A stretch of 9,120 nt of DNA from Thermoleophilia bacterium (GCA_025964455.1 JAOPYU010000035.1:1-9120); one strand, 5' to 3'. Positions 1 to 6,078 are shown, counted from the stretch's first letter. The notes: generated by a model not told the origin, from the sequence alone. Made by a program: numbers and translations.

Positions 1-291
1 GCCCGCGCCGCGCCGCTCCAGGAACCGCGCAACGCCCGAGCCCTCGCCATGCGGCGCCACCAGCTCAAGCAGCGTGCCGTGGCCGAGCGCACCGCCGCCA
101 GCTGCGCCCGCCCACTCGAGCGACGCAGCCTCCACTCCCTGGTCGTCCACCACTGCGCGCAGCTCCAGGCGGGCGCCGAGCACGCGGGTCCAGTGGTCGA
201 TCGCCTCGTCCAGGTCCGCCACGGCGAGCGCCACGTGGTGGATGCCGACCACGCCGGGCACGCCCTCGAGCGGGCCCGTCTGGTCACTCAC
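1..291 (-). CDS. mce: Methylmalonyl-CoA epimerase (VOC superfamily), 3' end outside window
   Basis: Predicted to interconvert (R)- and (S)-methylmalonyl-CoA, linking propionyl-CoA carboxylation to methylmalonyl-CoA mutase in the cytoplasm. Only the first 97 codons are present. They match the N-terminal half of the family: GIHHVALAVADLDEAI at residues 16-31, VLGA at 37-40, DQGVEAA at 50-56, LLELVAP at 74-80, and the GEGSGVARFLERRGAG end of the first vicinal-oxygen-chelate module. H19 and E76 sit where the family places metal ligands; the other two ligands would lie beyond the window edge. The GTG at 291 was chosen because a GAGGA sequence lies 8 bases upstream; in-frame GTG codons at residues 11 and 14 are alternatives. 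It overlaps the ftsH stop codon by 8 bases, so the two are probably co-transcribed and translationally coupled. Another VOC dioxygenase-like enzyme is possible but less likely, because the conserved spacing fits epimerases well. Confidence 0.88.
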   Translation of the reverse strand, partial: MSDQTGPLEGVPGVVGIHHVALAVADLDEAIDHWTRVLGARLELRAVVDDQGVEAASLEWAGAAGGGALGHGTLLELVAPHGEGSGVARFLERRGAG

Positions 292-1948
292 CCTCGACGT
301 CCTCGGTGGGCGCCGCGGGCGTCTCCTCGCCGGCGCTCGTGTCGTAGGCGGCCAGCACCGTCGTGCGCTTCTCGGGCACGAGCGGGCCGGGCGACTTGTG
401 CTCGACGCCGAGGATCTCCTCGACCTCGCGCTGGTCGAGCGTCTCCTTCTCGAGCAGCACCTGCGCGAGCGTCTCGAGCTGGTCACGACGCTCGGCGAGC
501 ATCGAACGGGCCTGCGCGAACGCGTGCTCGGCGAGCTCCAGCTGCTCCTTGTCGCGCAGCTCCTTGGTGCGCTCCGAGAGCGAGTAGTTGTTGGCCTTGA
601 GGGCGAGCGAGTTGACGGTCTTGCCCATGCCCCAGTCGAACACCATGGCTCGGCTGATGCGGGTCACGGCCTCCAGGTCGCTCGCGGCGCCGTTCCAGAT
701 CCGTCCGTAGACGAGCTCCTCCGCGGCGCGGCCGCCGAGCGCGATGATCATCTGGTTGATGAGCTCCTCGCGGCTCTCGGTGTACTTGTCTTCTTCGGGC
801 ACGTGCAGCACGTAGCCAAGCGCCTGTCCGGTCGGGACGATCGTCACGCGGTGCACCGCGCGCGGCGGATCGACGAACGTCGACAGGATCGCGTGGCCAG
901 CCTCGTGGTAGGCGACCGTCTCGCGCTCCTCGACCGTCATGACCTTGGCCTGCGCGATGCCGGCGACCACGCGGTCGAAGGCGTTCTGGAAGTCCTTCTG
1001 GATGATCTCCTCGCGCCCCGCACGACCCGCGTAGATCGCAGCCTCGTTGCAGATGTTGGCGAGGTCGGCGCCCGTGGCACCCGGTGTGCGGCGCGCCACC
1101 ATCTCCAGGTCGAGGTCCTCCGCGAGCGGCTTGTCCTTGGTGTGGACCTGCAGGATCTCGAGGCGGCCCTTCACGTCCGGCGGCCCGACGTAGAGCTGGC
1201 GGTCGAAGCGTCCGGCTCGCAGCAGCGCAGGGTCGAGCGTGTCGAGGCGGTTGGTCGCACCGATGATCACGATCTGCTCGCCACTCGAGAAGCCGTCCAT
1301 CTCGACCAGCAGCTGGTTGAGCGTCTGGTCCTTCTCGCGGCTGCCGCCGTCACCGCCGCCGCCACCGCGTGCGCCGCCGATCGCGTCGAGCTCGTCGATG
1401 AAGATGATCGCGGGCGCGTTCTTGCGCGCCTCGTCGAAGAGCTTGCGGATGCGCGCGGCACCCAGGCCCGCGAACATCTCGACGAACCCAGAGGCGCTCT
1501 GCGCGTAGAACATGGCGCCCGACTCGCCCGCGACGGCCTTGGCGAGCAGCGTCTTGCCCGTGCCGGGCGGGCCGTAGAGCATGACGCCCTTGGGCACCTT
1601 GGCGCCGAGCTTCTTGAACCGCTGGGGATCGCGCATGAACTCCACGACCTCCTCGAGCTCCTTGCGGAATTCGTCGACGCCGGCCACGTCCGCCCAGGTC
1701 ACCTTGGAATTGGAGTCGGGGGTCTCGACTTTGGTCTGGGATCGCGGGATCATCCGCACCGTGACCCAGATCAGTGCCCCGAACAGGAACAGCATGAGCA
1801 CGGGTGCCCATGCTGAGAGGAACGAGGGAACTCCGGCGAGGAAGTCGCGCAGCGCGTGCGCGAACGTAGCGAGGATGGCGTCCATGCCGGGGGCATCGGC
1901 AGCGGCCCGAGCGGCCTTGAGGCGCATCGCGCCGACGATTTTCGGCAC
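284..1948 (-). CDS. ftsH: ATP-dependent zinc metalloprotease FtsH, short single-TM form
   Basis: Membrane-anchored AAA+ protease that unfolds and degrades membrane and soluble proteins as a hexamer, with its catalytic part in the cytoplasm. 554 residues if started at the GTG at 1948. One hydrophobic segment lies at about 46-66, followed by R65, R69 and K73 (positive-inside). The AAA domain has Walker A GPPGTGKT (126-133), pore motif FVEM (155-158), Walker B IIFIDELDAIG (181-191) and the second region of homology ending GRFDR (246-250). The peptidase domain has the zinc site HEAGH (348-352) and likely third ligand D424. Well-studied FtsH proteins are near 640 residues, with two membrane segments around an extracytoplasmic domain. 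Here that domain and the first membrane segment are missing. A Gly-rich stretch (195-202) precedes the usual SREKDQTLNQLLVEMDGF-type block. The start is uncertain: no Shine-Dalgarno precedes the GTG at 1948 or the ATGs at 1927 and 1885. The epimerase gene follows with overlap. Confidence 0.95.
   Translation of the reverse strand: MPKIVGAMRLKAARAAADAPGMDAILATFAHALRDFLAGVPSFLSAWAPVLMLFLFGALIWVTVRMIPRSQTKVETPDSNSKVTWADVAGVDEFRKELEEVVEFMRDPQRFKKLGAKVPKGVMLYGPPGTGKTLLAKAVAGESGAMFYAQSASGFVEMFAGLGAARIRKLFDEARKNAPAIIFIDELDAIGGARGGGGGDGGSREKDQTLNQLLVEMDGFSSGEQIVIIGATNRLDTLDPALLRAGRFDRQLYVGPPDVKGRLEILQVHTKDKPLAEDLDLEMVARRTPGATGADLANICNEAAIYAGRAGREEIIQKDFQNAFDRVVAGIAQAKVMTVEERETVAYHEAGHAILSTFVDPPRAVHRVTIVPTGQALGYVLHVPEEDKYTESREELINQMIIALGGRAAEELVYGRIWNGAASDLEAVTRISRAMVFDWGMGKTVNSLALKANNYSLSERTKELRDKEQLELAEHAFAQARSMLAERRDQLETLAQVLLEKETLDQREVEEILGVEHKSPGPLVPEKRTTVLAAYDTSAGEETPAAPTEDVEGE
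300..304 (-). promoter_or_regulatory. Ribosome binding site of the epimerase gene, inside ftsH
   Basis: GAGGA on the minus strand, 8 bases before the GTG at 291. It lies in the last codons of ftsH and supports both the chosen GTG start and translation reinitiation from ftsH. Confidence 0.6.
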
Positions 1949-2033
1949 GTCGGCACACGGGCGGAGCAGCGTCGGGGCTGCGTCGGGAGCGGTGGTGGAG
2001 GCGCGTCGGAGCGGTTGCAGTTTTCGGTGATTT

Positions 2034-2047
2034 CGGACTCAAGTCCG
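2034..2047. repeat. Perfect inverted repeat CGGACT-CA-AGTCCG
   Basis: Six-base arms with a two-base centre, in the 204-base region (1949-2152) between the divergent ftsH and HTH-regulator genes. It overlaps the -35-like element ACTCAA of the forward promoter candidate, so it could be an operator for a dimeric regulator. Chance occurrence is possible in DNA this rich in G and C. Nothing else could be assigned in 1949-2152 apart from this repeat, the promoter candidate and the ribosome binding site. No convincing minus-strand promoter for ftsH was seen. Confidence 0.4.
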
Positions 2048-2066
2048 TGAGGTTTCGAGCCGATGG
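2037..2066 (+). promoter_or_regulatory. Sigma-28-like promoter candidate of the HTH regulator gene
   Basis: ACTCAA (2037-2042), 16 bases, then GCCGATGG (2059-2066). The known FliA/WhiG-type consensus is roughly TAAA-N15-GCCGATAA, so both halves resemble it, with one extra spacer base. The same bipartite motif with identical 16-base spacing occurs at 2742-2771 before the propeller gene, which makes chance less likely. Transcription would start near 2072-2074, giving a leader of about 80 bases before the ATG at 2153. The assignment to a sigma-28-type factor is inference. Confidence 0.6.
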
Positions 2067-2140
2067 GGGTGGGGCAAGATCACATCTGAACCGATGAAAA
2101 CCCGCGTGCACAGACGACGCGGAGCCACGTCGGAAGATTC

Positions 2141-2147
2141 GGAGGGG
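2141..2147 (+). promoter_or_regulatory. Ribosome binding site of the HTH regulator gene
   Basis: GGAGGGG, with the core GGAGG ending 7 bases before the ATG at 2153. It is the clearest Shine-Dalgarno sequence in the window and fixes the start of the regulator. Confidence 0.8.
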
Positions 2148-2152
2148 ACCCG

Positions 2153-2575
2153 ATGAGCCAGTCAGCAGAAGAGCGGCTCCGCGCGCTCGAGCAGCTCCGT
2201 GAGCAGCTCGCGCTCGGTGGACAGACGAGCGAGCTGGAAGCGCTCGACCAGGTGATCGCAGCCTCGCGCACGACCGTCGATGCCGGCGTCGGTTCCGCGA
2301 CAGGTGGCGCGCGTCAGGTCGAGCCGACCGCATCCGCGGCCCGCAGCGGTGGCGCGAAGCCCAAGACGTACCTGAAGCTCAAGAAGAAGTACTACACGCC
2401 CGCCGAGGTGGCACGCCGCGTCGGCGTGAGCCGCCAGACGATCGTGAAGTGGATCGAGCGCGGCGAGCTGGAGGCCGAGCTCACGCCCGGTGGCCACCAC
2501 CGCATTCCTGCGAGCGTGTTCCACCGGGAAGGGCGCGGCGAGGCCGTGCAGATGATCCCGGTCGAGGACGAGTAG
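2153..2575 (+). CDS. MerR/excisionase-family helix-turn-helix protein, BldC-like
   Basis: Small DNA-binding protein of 140 residues, probably a transcription regulator. Residues 81-124 form a MerR/excisionase-type winged HTH: YTPAEVARRVGVSRQTIVKW (81-100), then IERGELEAEL and the wing TPGGHHRIPASVFH. The TPAEVA start and the GGHHR wing resemble actinobacterial BldC and excisionase-family regulators. A basic patch LKLKKKYY (74-81) leads in. Unlike BldC, which is only about 70 residues, this protein has an N-terminal part: a charged, helical, possibly coiled-coil segment (5-39, leucine-rich) and a low-complexity linker (41-70). That part may mediate dimerisation. There is no effector-binding domain after the HTH, and the C-terminus is short and acidic (VEDE). 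The start is supported by a strong ribosome binding site. It is divergent from ftsH and preceded by a sigma-28-like promoter candidate also found before the next gene. The target genes are unknown. Confidence 0.85.
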   Translation: MSQSAEERLRALEQLREQLALGGQTSELEALDQVIAASRTTVDAGVGSATGGARQVEPTASAARSGGAKPKTYLKLKKKYYTPAEVARRVGVSRQTIVKWIERGELEAELTPGGHHRIPASVFHREGRGEAVQMIPVEDE

Positions 2576-2600
2576 CACCCGCTACGCCACCACACACATT

Positions 2601-2629
2601 GCGCCCAGCCCGCCCACAGCGGGGTGCGC
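2601..2629 (+). other. Hairpin after the HTH regulator gene
   Basis: Inner stem CCCGC (2609-2613) with GCGGG (2619-2623) around a CCACA loop, and an outer GCGC/GCGC pairing (2601-2604 with 2626-2629). It begins 26 bases after the regulator's stop. No T-tract follows, so it is a weak terminator candidate at best. Confidence 0.3.
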
Positions 2630-2631
2630 GA

Positions 2632-2660
2632 ATGCCATCAGGGGAGGGGAGCCCCGGCAT
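2632..2660 (+). other. Second hairpin in the intergenic region
   Basis: ATGCC (2632-2636) pairs with GGCAT (2656-2660), and inside it GGGG (2641-2644) pairs with CCCC (2652-2655), with a one-sided ATCA bulge. It sits directly between the first hairpin and the strong stem at 2676-2706, making a tandem of structured elements. Confidence 0.35.
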
Positions 2661-2675
2661 CCGCCACGCGCTTTC

Positions 2676-2706
2676 GGGGAGGTCCGGCTTCACGCCGGGC
2701 CTCCCC
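2676..2706 (+). terminator. Strong 13-bp hairpin, probable terminator of the HTH regulator transcript
   Basis: GGGGAGGTCCGGC (2676-2688) and GCCGGGCCTCCCC (2694-2706) form a 13-bp stem with one G-U wobble and a TTCAC loop. GGTCTTCTTCC follows, which is pyrimidine-rich but not a true T-tract. If the promoter candidate at 2742-2771 drives the next gene, this stem lies upstream of that transcript and would act as the 3' end of the regulator mRNA. A competing small stem, CCCGG (2704-2708) with CCGGG (2716-2720), overlaps its 3' arm. An alternative role as an attenuator or leader of the next gene would require a promoter further upstream. Confidence 0.55.
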
Positions 2707-2741
2707 GGTCTTCTTCCGGGCGGTTCCGCTCCCGAACCACC

Positions 2742-2771
2742 ACTCAACCTGGGGCGCCGGGCGGTCGATGC
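2742..2771 (+). promoter_or_regulatory. Sigma-28-like promoter candidate giving a leaderless propeller-gene mRNA
   Basis: ACTCAA (2742-2747), 16 bases, then GTCGATGC (2764-2771). Spacing and sequence match the element at 2037-2066. The -10-like half ends 6 bases before the ATG at 2778, the distance expected if transcription begins at or next to the start codon. This agrees with the absence of a Shine-Dalgarno sequence upstream of that ATG. Confidence 0.55.
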
Positions 2772-2777
2772 ACCACC

Positions 2778-5177
2778 ATGCCCTCGCATGCACACCAGGC
2801 CCGACACGCGTGCCTTCGCGCGGTCGCGCTCATCGCGTGCGTGCTGGCAGTGGGGACCGCAGCTCAGGGCGAGGCCGCAACCGGCAGTTCATCCGTCGGC
2901 GCGACGGTCCTGAGCGCGACGTCCCTCGACGTCACCGGCTGCACGGGAGCCGACCTCGACCTCGGTGCGTTCAACCCGCTCAACACGTCCATCACCTCGA
3001 CCCCGTGCGACGTCATCTTCGGATCGAGCAACAACACGTCCGCCCTGCGCGTCTTCCAGGCCGACGGCGACGGCGCAGCGCTCACCCAACTGGATCCAGC
3101 CGCCGTGAAGCACACGGGCGGCATCGACTTCGAGGGCGTCACCGCCAAGGACGCGTCCGAAGCATGGATGGTCGGCAAGGCGCGGCGCACCGGGGACCCC
3201 ACTCCGGTCGTGCACACCATCGACGGCGGCGTCACCTGGATCAATCAGACCAGCTGCAACCCGACTGCCGCGCTCAATGACGTCGACTACGTCTCGGCGG
3301 GCACGGTCGTCTCCGTTGGCACGGGCCAGCTGATCTGCCGCACCACGGATTCCGGATCGAACTGGGTGCAGGTCACGTCGCCGTCGAACGGCGTCTGGCA
3401 CGCGGTGGACATCCTCGCAACCGGCGAGGGCTGGATCGTCGGGGCCAACGGACGCGTCGCCAAGACGATCGACGGCGGCGCGACATGGTCGAGCCTGCCA
3501 GTCGGGGATCCAACCTGGCAGATCACGGAGGTGACCGCAGCGTCCAACCTGCGCCTGTACGCGTCGGCGTTCATCTCGGGTTCGCCGCGTACCATCGGGG
3601 CACTCACGAGCGGGGACGGCGGTGCCACTTGGTCGTTCACGTCGCTCGGCACGGCCGGTACAGGCTGGGCGTATGGCGTCGCATCGACCAGTGCCACGAC
3701 CGCCGTCGTGGGTACGTCCCTCGGGAAGTTCCGAACCGCCTACTCCGGAGCGACGTGGACGCTGGTCGATACCGTCACCGCGGCGACCGTCTGCGCGCTC
3801 GACGCGACCAACCTGATGAGCTTCAACTCGCCCACGGCAGCGGTGCGACGCTCGAATGACAGTGGTGCGACGTGGTCGACCGTGCCGTCGCCAAGTCCGT
3901 ACCCCGGGAACATCTTCGGCTGCGCGGCAGGCAGTTCCACGACCATGTTCTACGGCGGCTACAACGACAATCGGGGCCGTTCCACCGATGCCGGCCTTAC
4001 GTTCACGGTGACACCGACGACGTACCGCACGCTGCGAGGCGGGGACGCGTGGTCCAACCAGGCGTGGGTTGCGGTTGGCGATCTCGGCGCAGTGCGTCGG
4101 ACCTCGAACGCAGGCGCGACGGTGTCGATGGCAACGAGCGGCGTCTCGACGAACCTGCAGGACGTCGTCGCGCTCGAGGGCAACGTCGCGGTCGCCGTCG
4201 GCGCCTCCGGCACGATCATCCGCAGCACCGATCGGGGAGCGACGTGGACGACGGTCGCACCTGTGACCGCCACCAGCCTGGTCAGCATCGACGACGCTCC
4301 AGACGGCACGCTGTTCGCCCTCAGTTCGACGGTGCTGCTGCGCAGCAGTGATGCCGGGCTGACCTGGACAGCAGTGACGGCCCCGGTGGGCTCCGGAATG
4401 AGCCAGGTGACGGCGATGTCGTCAGCACGGATCTGGGTCGGGACCATCACCGGTGCGATCCACGCAACGAGCGATGGCGGCGCGACCTGGGTCCCGCAAC
4501 CCACGTCGAACGCGTATGCGATCGTCTCACTCGACGCGCGGAGTGACACGGCCGTGCTCGCCTCGACAGACCGCGACGACACCTCGCTCGCGAGCCGGAT
4601 ACTGCGCACCAGTGACGGCGGCTCGACCTGGGCCACCACGACCGCCCCGAACGACTTCAGCTACGACGTTCGGTGGCTCTCCCCGACCGAAGCGGTCGTC
4701 GGCGAGAGCAACGGTTATCGGCGCTCCACCGACGGTGGCGCCACGTGGAGTTCAACTCAGACGGTCGGCGTCAACATGTTTGCCGTCGCCGCGCTCGACA
4801 CCAACTCGTTCATCCTCGTGGGCGAGGGCGACTTCACGGCGTCGATCCGTCCTTCGAGTTCGTTCGCGAACTACGTGAACGGCAGCGTCGACTTCTCCGG
4901 CACGGCCAGCACCTTTGGAGCCTGCCTCCAGACTGCGGCCGGGACCGCGACTACGCTGTGGCCGGTCGCCGGGCTCGGTAACTGCACGGCTGCGAACCTG
5001 GCGAACTGGCGCGGGGTCGCGATCGACGCTGCCGGCACGACCGCGAAGGTGGCCTCGACCGCGACGAGCGGCACGGGCGTGCTCGCCTTCAAGTTCGGGG
5101 CGAAGCCCGGGGCCACCCAGAAGCCCGGCGCCTACTCGGCGCAGCTCGTCTGGGAAGTGGTCGCGCCCGACGCCTGA
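2778..5177 (+). CDS. Secreted Asp-box (BNR) repeat beta-propeller protein, probably two propellers
   Basis: An exported protein of 799 residues with unknown ligand or activity. The N-terminus has basic residues and a hydrophobic stretch (about 15-30), with likely signal-peptidase cleavage near 28-34. Residues 36-110 form a small module with C55 and C77. From 147 to 657 there are 13 Asp-box motifs of the S/T-x-D-x-G-x-T-W type, starting at 147, 189, 230, 278, 320, 359, 402, 442, 483, 523, 564, 611 and 650. Those at 320 and 442 lack the Asp. The spacing of 39-48 residues is one propeller blade each, so two six- or seven-bladed propellers are likely, as in the Ycf48/sialidase/sortilin-like folds. 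Residues 700-799 form a C-terminal module with C716 and C736, ending in AYSAQLVWEVVAPDA. No LPXTG signal, transmembrane anchor or catalytic sialidase residues were recognised. The ATG lacks a Shine-Dalgarno and lies 6 bases after a promoter candidate. The gene is convergent with the DUF1385 gene. Confidence 0.88.
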   Translation: MPSHAHQARHACLRAVALIACVLAVGTAAQGEAATGSSSVGATVLSATSLDVTGCTGADLDLGAFNPLNTSITSTPCDVIFGSSNNTSALRVFQADGDGAALTQLDPAAVKHTGGIDFEGVTAKDASEAWMVGKARRTGDPTPVVHTIDGGVTWINQTSCNPTAALNDVDYVSAGTVVSVGTGQLICRTTDSGSNWVQVTSPSNGVWHAVDILATGEGWIVGANGRVAKTIDGGATWSSLPVGDPTWQITEVTAASNLRLYASAFISGSPRTIGALTSGDGGATWSFTSLGTAGTGWAYGVASTSATTAVVGTSLGKFRTAYSGATWTLVDTVTAATVCALDATNLMSFNSPTAAVRRSNDSGATWSTVPSPSPYPGNIFGCAAGSSTTMFYGGYNDNRGRSTDAGLTFTVTPTTYRTLRGGDAWSNQAWVAVGDLGAVRRTSNAGATVSMATSGVSTNLQDVVALEGNVAVAVGASGTIIRSTDRGATWTTVAPVTATSLVSIDDAPDGTLFALSSTVLLRSSDAGLTWTAVTAPVGSGMSQVTAMSSARIWVGTITGAIHATSDGGATWVPQPTSNAYAIVSLDARSDTAVLASTDRDDTSLASRILRTSDGGSTWATTTAPNDFSYDVRWLSPTEAVVGESNGYRRSTDGGATWSSTQTVGVNMFAVAALDTNSFILVGEGDFTASIRPSSSFANYVNGSVDFSGTASTFGACLQTAAGTATTLWPVAGLGNCTAANLANWRGVAIDAAGTTAKVASTATSGTGVLAFKFGAKPGATQKPGAYSAQLVWEVVAPDA

Positions 5178-5189
5178 GCGGTTCAGGCG
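5171..5189. terminator. Hairpin spanning both convergent stop codons
   Basis: CGCCTGA (5171-5177) and TCAGGCG (5183-5189) are perfect inverted arms around GCGGT. The TGA of the propeller gene and the TGA of the minus-strand DUF1385 gene are each part of one arm. It could serve as a bidirectional transcript end. The stem is only 7 bp and has no T-tract, so strong intrinsic termination is not assured. Confidence 0.4.
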
Positions 5190-6025
5190 CGCGAGCGCTC
5201 AGCGGCAAGCACGGCCTCGACCGCGGCCTCGGCGACATCGAGCTGCTCACGCGTCGGCTCCGCGGTCGTGGCGTGCAGCTGGATCGCTTCCCCGGCTCGC
5301 GCAGCAGCTCGCCCGAGGGCAGTGCCCTTCCCGCGCGAGGCGGCGCGGAAGAACTCCGTGGCAACCGCGACGCCGATGACCTGCCCGACGGCGCGGGCGG
5401 TCTTCGGGTTGCGTGGCGCGACAGCCAGCGCGGCCTGCGTCGCGAGCGAGCTGAACACGAGCAGCGGGATGGCGAGCTGGGTGCCGCAGCGCGGATGCAC
5501 GCGCGATGCATCCGCCGCGGCGATGCCCTGCTCGTATCCGGCGACCGCCTTGTGCTCCGCGCCGTGGTAGCGGGCCACGTCGCCCGAGCGCATCGAGGCC
5601 ATGGTCAGCGCGAGCGAGCTGGCGCTGCCGACCAGCTCCCCGAGCATCGGCGAGGCGATGCCGCGCCGCAGGCGTGCGGCCGCGATCGAGCTCGCGACGG
5701 TCGCTGCGATCAGGCCGGGCGATTCCAGTGCCAGCCGGGCGCCCGGCACGCTGCGACGGATCTGCGGCAGCACGCGCATCATGTTGGCGAGGCGCACCGG
5801 GCCGCGCAGCAGCGGCACGCGGGTGCTGATGCCCTCGCCGCCTCGGGGGCGCGGGCGAGCGGTCGTGGTGATCTCACCGTCGGCTCCGCGGATGGCCACC
5901 GCCCAGCTCGTCGGGCCGAGCGCCATCACCCCGTTGCGGAGCGCCATGCCCGCCAGCTGCGGCTGGTCCGGATCGGTGCTCGGCTCGAACGGGATCTGCT
6001 CGGAATCTGCGGGGCGGCTGGTCAT
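5183..6025 (-). CDS. DUF1385 (YqhQ-type) integral membrane protein
   Basis: 280 residues; the family's biochemical role is not established. Family signatures are clear: MALRNGVMALGPTSWAVAIR (27-46) near the start, a PLLRGPVRL block (71-79), the hallmark YHGAEHKAV (153-161) and HPRCGT (177-182), then a final ATTAEPTREQLDVAEAAVEAV-like segment (252-272). Hydrophobic, probably membrane-spanning stretches lie at about 129-147, 183-203 and 211-226. The conserved histidines and cysteine (H154, H158, H177, C180) suggest a metal or cofactor site; this is inference. The reading frame stays open upstream to 6154, but that would overlap rarA and shows no family similarity, so the ATG at 6025 is preferred. 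A -10-like CATACT lies 6 bases before it and no Shine-Dalgarno is seen, pointing to a leaderless mRNA. It is divergent from rarA across 53 bases. Confidence 0.88.
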   Translation of the reverse strand: MTSRPADSEQIPFEPSTDPDQPQLAGMALRNGVMALGPTSWAVAIRGADGEITTTARPRPRGGEGISTRVPLLRGPVRLANMMRVLPQIRRSVPGARLALESPGLIAATVASSIAAARLRRGIASPMLGELVGSASSLALTMASMRSGDVARYHGAEHKAVAGYEQGIAAADASRVHPRCGTQLAIPLLVFSSLATQAALAVAPRNPKTARAVGQVIGVAVATEFFRAASRGKGTALGRAAARAGEAIQLHATTAEPTREQLDVAEAAVEAVLAAERSRA

Positions 6026-6031
6026 GGAAAC

Positions 6032-6037
6032 AGTATG
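6032..6037 (-). promoter_or_regulatory. -10-like element for leaderless DUF1385 mRNA
   Basis: CATACT on the minus strand, followed by 6 bases and then the ATG at 6025. It keeps the A at position 2 and T at position 6 that matter most in -10 hexamers. No convincing -35 was found. Confidence 0.4.
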
Positions 6038-6066
6038 CCCCGCGCCGCGACGCGTGACGCGGGTGG

Positions 6067-6072
6067 CATCAT
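6067..6072 (+). promoter_or_regulatory. -10-like element for leaderless rarA mRNA
   Basis: CATCAT followed by 6 bases and then the ATG at 6079, the mirror of the arrangement on the other strand. TG at 6064-6065 is placed as an extended -10. No -35 and no Shine-Dalgarno were recognised. Confidence 0.4.
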
Positions 6073-6078
6073 GCAGGC

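Noticed and set aside
74..1816. Long plus-strand open frame of 580 codons opposite ftsH
   Set aside because: It is antisense to a clear FtsH coding sequence with intact motifs; the translation is Arg/Leu/His-rich with no family resemblance, as expected from GC-rich third positions.
2576..2777. Known riboswitch (cyclic-di-GMP, cyclic-di-AMP ydaO or cobalamin) before the propeller gene
   Set aside because: The conserved core sequences of these classes as I know them were not found; only generic GC-rich hairpins are visible.
2778..5177. Sialidase or photosystem II assembly factor (Ycf48) annotation of the Asp-box protein
   Set aside because: Asp-boxes are shared by many propellers; no sialidase catalytic residues were recognised and nothing else in the window suggests photosynthesis.
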